Assembly: GCF_000276665.1 (NCBI RefSeq)
Contig: NW_004955465.1
Span: 1,271,901-1,335,900, forward strand
Reading direction: 5' to 3'
Length of the DNA: 64,000 nt
Source: Chinchilla lanigera
Lineage: Eukaryota; Chordata; Mammalia; Rodentia; Chinchillidae
Both the position numbers and the translations under genes were made by a program. Shown piece by piece: positions 59,956 to 64,000 of the stretch. The notes beneath the pieces were generated by a model. That model saw only the letters and a program-made list of their open reading frames with translations. It was not told where the DNA came from and searched no databases. Every line of letters begins with the position of its first letter. The stretch's first letter is position 1.

Positions 59956-60875
59956 GCATTGGCAAGAACGTCATCTGCGACCGCACGGCCACGCCGCTGG
60001 ACGCCTTCCGCATGATGTCGGCGGCCCACTACTACCCCAAGCTCATGAGCATCATGGGCAACGTGCTGCGCTTCCTGCCAGCCTTCGTGCGCATGAAGCA
60101 GCTGATCCAGGAGGGCTACGTGGGGGAGCTGCTGGTGTGCGAGGTGCAGGTGCACGGCGGCAGCCTGCTGGGCAAGAAGTACAACTGGAGCTGTGACGAC
60201 CTGATGGGCGGCGGCGGGCTGCACTCGGTGGGCACCTACATCATCGACCTGCTCACCTTCCTCACCGGCCAGAAGGCCGTCAAGGTGCATGGGCTGCTCA
60301 AGACCTTTGTCAAGCAGACGGACCACATCAAGGGCATCCGCCAGATCACCAGCGACGACTTCTGCACCTTCCAGATGGTGCTGGAGGGCGGCGTATGCTG
60401 CACTGTGACCCTCAACTTCAACGTGCCCGGCGAATTCAAGCAGGATGTGACCGTGGTGGGCTCGGCCGGGCGCCTACTGGCCGTGGGCACCGACCTGTAC
60501 GGGCAGCGCAACAGCGAGGCGGAGCAGGAGCTGCTGCTGCAGGATGCTACGCCCGTGAGCAACTCGCTGCTGCCCGCCAAGGCCTTCAGCGACATCCCCG
60601 CGCCCTACCTGCGTGGCACCATGAAGATGATGCAGGCCGTGCGCCAGGCCTTCCAGGACCAGGATGACCGGCGCACCTGGGACGGCCAGCCGCTCACCAT
60701 GGCCGCCACCTTCGACGACTGCCTGTACGCGCTCTGCGTGGTGGACACCATCAAGAGGTCCAGCCAGACGGGCGAGTGGCAGAACATCGCCATCATGACC
60801 GAGGAGCCCGAGCTGAGCCCCGCCTACCTGATCAGCGAGGCCATGCGCCGCAGCAGGATGTCCCTCTATTGTTAA
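59956..60875 (+). CDS. GFOD1: GFOD1 terminal coding exon (C-terminal 306 residues)
   Basis: Recognised from the protein: it opens [16 protein letters not shown] and ends RRSRMSLYC, as in mammalian GFOD1, a member of the Gfo/Idh/MocA oxidoreductase family. The exon starts after the acceptor CAG at 59953-59955 in phase 1, so the first Gly codon is split. With the 84 residues expected from exon 1 (outside the window) the protein would be 390 long, the usual GFOD1 length. This exon carries the end of the Rossmann domain and the C-terminal substrate domain. The family's EKP motif reads DRT here (about residues 93-95). The GG-x-L-x-D-x-G-x-H motif reads [14 protein letters not shown] (about 169-182), with Ser for the usual Asp and Tyr for His. 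No frameshift or stop is seen. Third codon positions are very GC-rich. From family knowledge, an enzymatic activity for GFOD1 is not established and the human protein is predicted to be secreted. An intronless pseudogene is unlikely because of the clean acceptor. Confidence 0.96.
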
Positions 60876-60935
60876 CGTGGACCTGGTGGGAATGCACAGT
60901 GGGGGAGAATAAATGTTATCTAAGAAGGGGGCTGC
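60876..60935 (+). terminator. GFOD1: Proximal 3'UTR with AATAAA polyadenylation signal
   Basis: AATAAA at 60908-60913 begins 33 bases after the TAA stop. A GT-rich stretch (GTGTTGTGG, about 60959-60967) lies downstream, as expected for a cleavage site near 60925-60935. This would give a very short 3'UTR. I found no other AATAAA or ATTAAA on this strand to 64000, so a longer 3'UTR would need a variant signal or one beyond the window. Confidence 0.5.
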
Positions 60936-63900
60936 TGGCCCGGTCAGGGACCCCAGACAGTGTTGTGGACCGAGCACTACCCGGGGAGTATTCAGGAAGG
61001 CCTACCATCCCTGCCTGCCCCTGCTGGGTGTTTCTATCCACGGGAGGAGGTCGAGCAGCCCTGGCTGCCCTGCAATGTGAGAAGCCAGGAGGGGTTGCTT
61101 CCCTCCCTACCTCATCCACCCGGGCACCTTGGCCTCTGGGAAGGCCATGGGTGTGCCAGATGGTGAGCTCATGTCACTAACATGCCTCACAAAGTCTCTA
61201 GCATGCCTGTTGGCCTAGGGAGGAAGTTCAATTCCAGGAAGCTGCTTTTGATTCTTCTTAAGGTGTCTGAAGGAAAAGTAGGTGGTAGGAAGGTGCAGTT
61301 TCCTTAATTAGGAAGCGGGACAGTGGCTCTCCAGCCCTTCCGCTGCTGCAGTAAGGGAGCCTCAAGCATAGGTAGCATAGCACAGGTTCTCCCAGGCTGA
61401 AAGGTGAGACCACTATAGCGACGCAGGGGAGGCGGGGAAGGAACTGTTCCTCTGAGCTTGTCCCCAGTGGGACAACCACAAAGAGCTTCCAGGAAGGGTG
61501 GGAGAGAGGAAGCAGCGTTCGTGGTCACCTGGCTCTCCAGGCAGCACCAAGAACACCATGCTGCAAGGGGTCTGACTATGAGAGTTCCTCTGCTGCCCTC
61601 CAGGACCGGGGACAGCCTTGGGCTGTGTGAGTTTTCAAACCGAAGGGAAAAGACCAAGCCCTGGAGCTGCAGCGGGCTTTACCACTGATCTCTAGTTAGC
61701 AGTTGTACCCAGCTTTGTGGATATAAAAGAGAAGCCTTCACTTCCACTCAGATAGAATTCCCTTCCCTTAATGAGAAGAGGTGAGGTTGTTTTCCTTTGC
61801 TTTAGCCCTGGCTCTCAAGATGTGGATACCTGAAAACTTCAGAGTAGACATTAAGCAAAAGGACAGCAAGGACATAGTGTTCAGGATTTCTAAATTGGAG
61901 GTGTAGGAATCTCGGAGGGGGAAGAAGTGTAATGTTGGGAAAATTTCTTCTGCCTGCTCTCCTGTTGCTTTCTTTTTCCCCGCTATTTTCAGAGGTTTCA
62001 TGAGTGACAGGAAGCACGAGCCAAAAGGAACACCCAGTCGTGTGTAGCCACACGTGCATGCGTGATTGTTAAGCTTCCTATCATTAAGGCGCACAGATAT
62101 CATCTTTTAAAATTCAGATTTGGTCTTGAAAGAAAGACTATGTCAAGCACATTTTGAAACCGGGGCATTATTGTTTCTAACTTTTCACTCCCTGTGAAAT
62201 ATTTGCCAAAGCCGGATGTGGATGCTATTCCTTGAAAGGCTACACAACTTTTGTTCACGGGCTCACTGAAGTCACACAGCAGTCTTTGGCGTGCAGTGGA
62301 GTGTGGACTTCTTTGCAGATAACCAGCAGTAGAATTAGAAGGGGATTTACATGATCTGGTGTCCACTCCCCGCCTAGACTTTATCCAAACATGCAACACC
62401 TAAAAACGAACACATCCTCTGTCCTCCTCCCTGGGGTCAGTACATGTCAAAGCCCCTGGCTACCCACAGGCACACTGTGGGTGTGTCTAGACACCAAAGG
62501 GAGGTCACTTATTTTCTGAGATGAAGGCGTAAGGATTGCTCGCTCTGCTTCCCATGGCCTTACTGCCACACAGCAGAGTGAGTCAGCGGAGACTCGCCGT
62601 GCCTCATCGTGGTCCTGAGTGAGTTGACAGGTTATGGTCACTTCATGGTCAGCATTTCCAGTTTTGCAGTGGTCAGCTGACTGGGTGAAGGGAAAGTAGA
62701 TGACTCCATAGGCCTCATTTCTCTAAGTCATAGGTATTCCTGTGGGTTCGATTTTATGTTTGTGTACTTACCTGATACACGAGAGATCCCAAAGGCCTCA
62801 GGGCTCTGTGATACATATTCAGTGTCTAAAACAAAAATTCTCATTTGAGGCTGGGAGATATAAAAAGAATAGACTTTAAAAGAAGCATGAAAAAATTTTA
62901 GTAAGTGTACTCAAATTTTAGCTACTGAAATGCATGTAGTAGGTAGATGTAGGAACAAGGAAGAATTAAGATCTAGGTCGTTCTTTTTTTTTTTTAACAG
63001 AAGAATGACAGCAGTGGGGAAGAGATTTCTTTAATGTTCCTTCTGCTCCTGTCCTAACCACGTGCAAAGCGCTGACCAGGATCAGCAATCTGAAGCTGAA
63101 GCTCTAAGCATTCATCAATGTTCTGTGGGACTGTCTCAAACCCAGTACGCTTGGGGGGTTGGGTATCACCCCTAACTTTGGCCTCAGACTAAGTCCCAGC
63201 AATAATCCAGCCTCTGTGGCTTTCATTGATTCAAAGCCTGATGGAGGCAGCATGGATAGTGTCCCCCTTGCCTAGCTTGTTCCTGTTATTATGTAGAAGC
63301 TGCTCTTTGCTGTTGGTCAGGGTTTTTGCCTGGTATCCACAAGTGTTTGAGAAGTCTCAGACTTATCTGGAAAGTTTGGAGTCAGTGACTACTGTCAGTT
63401 TCTCTAAGACTGCTCCCTTCCCTGAGAAAATGGCGCTGTGGGAAGCCTCCCATGTACCTTAGCACACCAAGTCCCAACTCTGTTGGGTTAGCTGGACTCC
63501 GCAGGTGCAAGCCCAGCTGAGACTGGCCAACTCCAACACCTCCCCTGCTGTGTGCATGGTATGCAAGCACACGAGCTCATGCGATCCCTAAGCTGACCCT
63601 AGAGTGCTGGGGACAACCGTTCTCTTCACACAGGAGAAAGTGACCTGGCCAGCGTCACACAACTAGCAAGCAGAAGTAGGCTCACTTAATCCAAAACCTT
63701 TCTTCTTTCAACCCAATTTGGGCTTTGGCTCTTCTTCCCGGGTGGGAAAAGCGCCCCCTGTCCAGCCCTGGGGTGTCTGGGTCAGCGCCGTGATAAGAGC
63801 AGATGGAGATCTCCACACCCGCCTACGGAGCAGGGCACTACCTCTGAGCTTCTGCAAGAAGTGAGTTCCTAAAGCCCCAGACAGAAGTAGTTGATTCTTT

Positions 63901-64000
63901 TTTTCTCTCCTTCCAGAATGAAAATATCACTCAGCTTCCTTTAAAATGGATTTTCCTCATCATTTTTTGATTATAGGTGACCAAGTACACCTCAGAGTTG
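60936..64000 (+). other. GFOD1 distal 3'UTR or downstream flank
   Basis: Mostly unique sequence with no convincing ORF, no ID or B1 element, and a T10 run near 62985-62996. Human GFOD1 is followed downstream by TBC1D7, but none of its exons are recognised here. Whether this is transcribed as a long 3'UTR cannot be told from sequence. A MIR-like piece lies near 63560-63690. Confidence 0.5.

Larger units (their letters stand above)
59870..60880. promoter_or_regulatory. CpG-dense island over GFOD1 exon 2 with GC box
   Basis: CpG dinucleotides become frequent at about 59874 and stay dense through the stop codon, then fall. A GGGGCGGGGC Sp1-type box sits at about 59875-59884, some 70 bases before the exon. 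This may be only the result of GC-rich coding sequence, or it may mark an intragenic promoter for a transcript starting at Met104 or Met105. Confidence 0.4.

Noticed and set aside
59910..60326. 138-codon antisense ORF over GFOD1 exon 2
   Set aside because: It is the complement of GC3-rich coding sequence, which removes stops in the antisense frame; rich in His, Ala and Gln, with no known family. The 167-codon one at 60474-60977 is the same case.
1..64000. CRISPR arrays, prokaryotic operons, mobile defence systems
   Set aside because: No regularly spaced repeats, no ribosome-binding sites or packed genes; the repeat content is plainly mammalian.

Overview
The window is mammalian nuclear DNA, almost certainly from a non-murid rodent. 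Short tRNA-derived ID elements, 7SL-derived B1 monomers and B1-dID hybrids are scattered throughout, together with old eutherian repeats (MIR, L2, L1M, Tigger, hAT and MaLR-like LTRs). This mix, and a young ID subfamily with a ggtacc motif before its A tail, points to the squirrel-related or beaver-like rodents; I cannot name the species. No bacterial, plasmid, phage or CRISPR feature is present.

Only one protein-coding segment is convincing: 59956-60875 (+), the last coding exon of GFOD1 (glucose-fructose oxidoreductase domain containing 1). It encodes the C-terminal 306 residues, counting the split first glycine. Everything to its left (1-59955) therefore reads as the 3' part of the long GFOD1 intron 1; the first exon and main promoter lie outside the window. 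To its right (60876-64000) are the 3'UTR and flanking or intergenic DNA. An AATAAA lies 33 bases after the stop, and I see no second canonical signal on the + strand before the window ends.

Region by region: 0.4-1.5 kb holds an old LTR split by a B1 with a CA tail, then a second LTR. 3.6-4.5 kb is a minus-strand L1 tail with a nested B1. 7.36-7.57 kb is a Tigger-like element forming a long hairpin. 9-16 kb has L1, ID, LTR and MIR fragments. 23.8-25.1 kb has a Tigger element and an L2 tail. 28.3-29.0 kb has two LTRs back to back. 33.8-41 kb is the most repeat-dense part (LTR, hAT, three or four L1 pieces, three young IDs, a 7-bp minisatellite, Tigger1). 41-57 kb is largely unique and GC-richer, with scattered MIR, L2 and MER2. 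57-59.9 kb has IDs and a very AT-rich block that stops abruptly 80-85 bases before the GC-rich GFOD1 exon.

The other open reading frames, up to 222 codons, look like chance frames: they run through repeats, overlap each other in several frames, or are antisense to the GC-rich exon. I do not see a new biological system. The points most worth a second look are the changed catalytic motifs in GFOD1, the CpG-dense exon with a GC box that could serve a short isoform, the early polyadenylation signal, and two unusually good inverted repeats.
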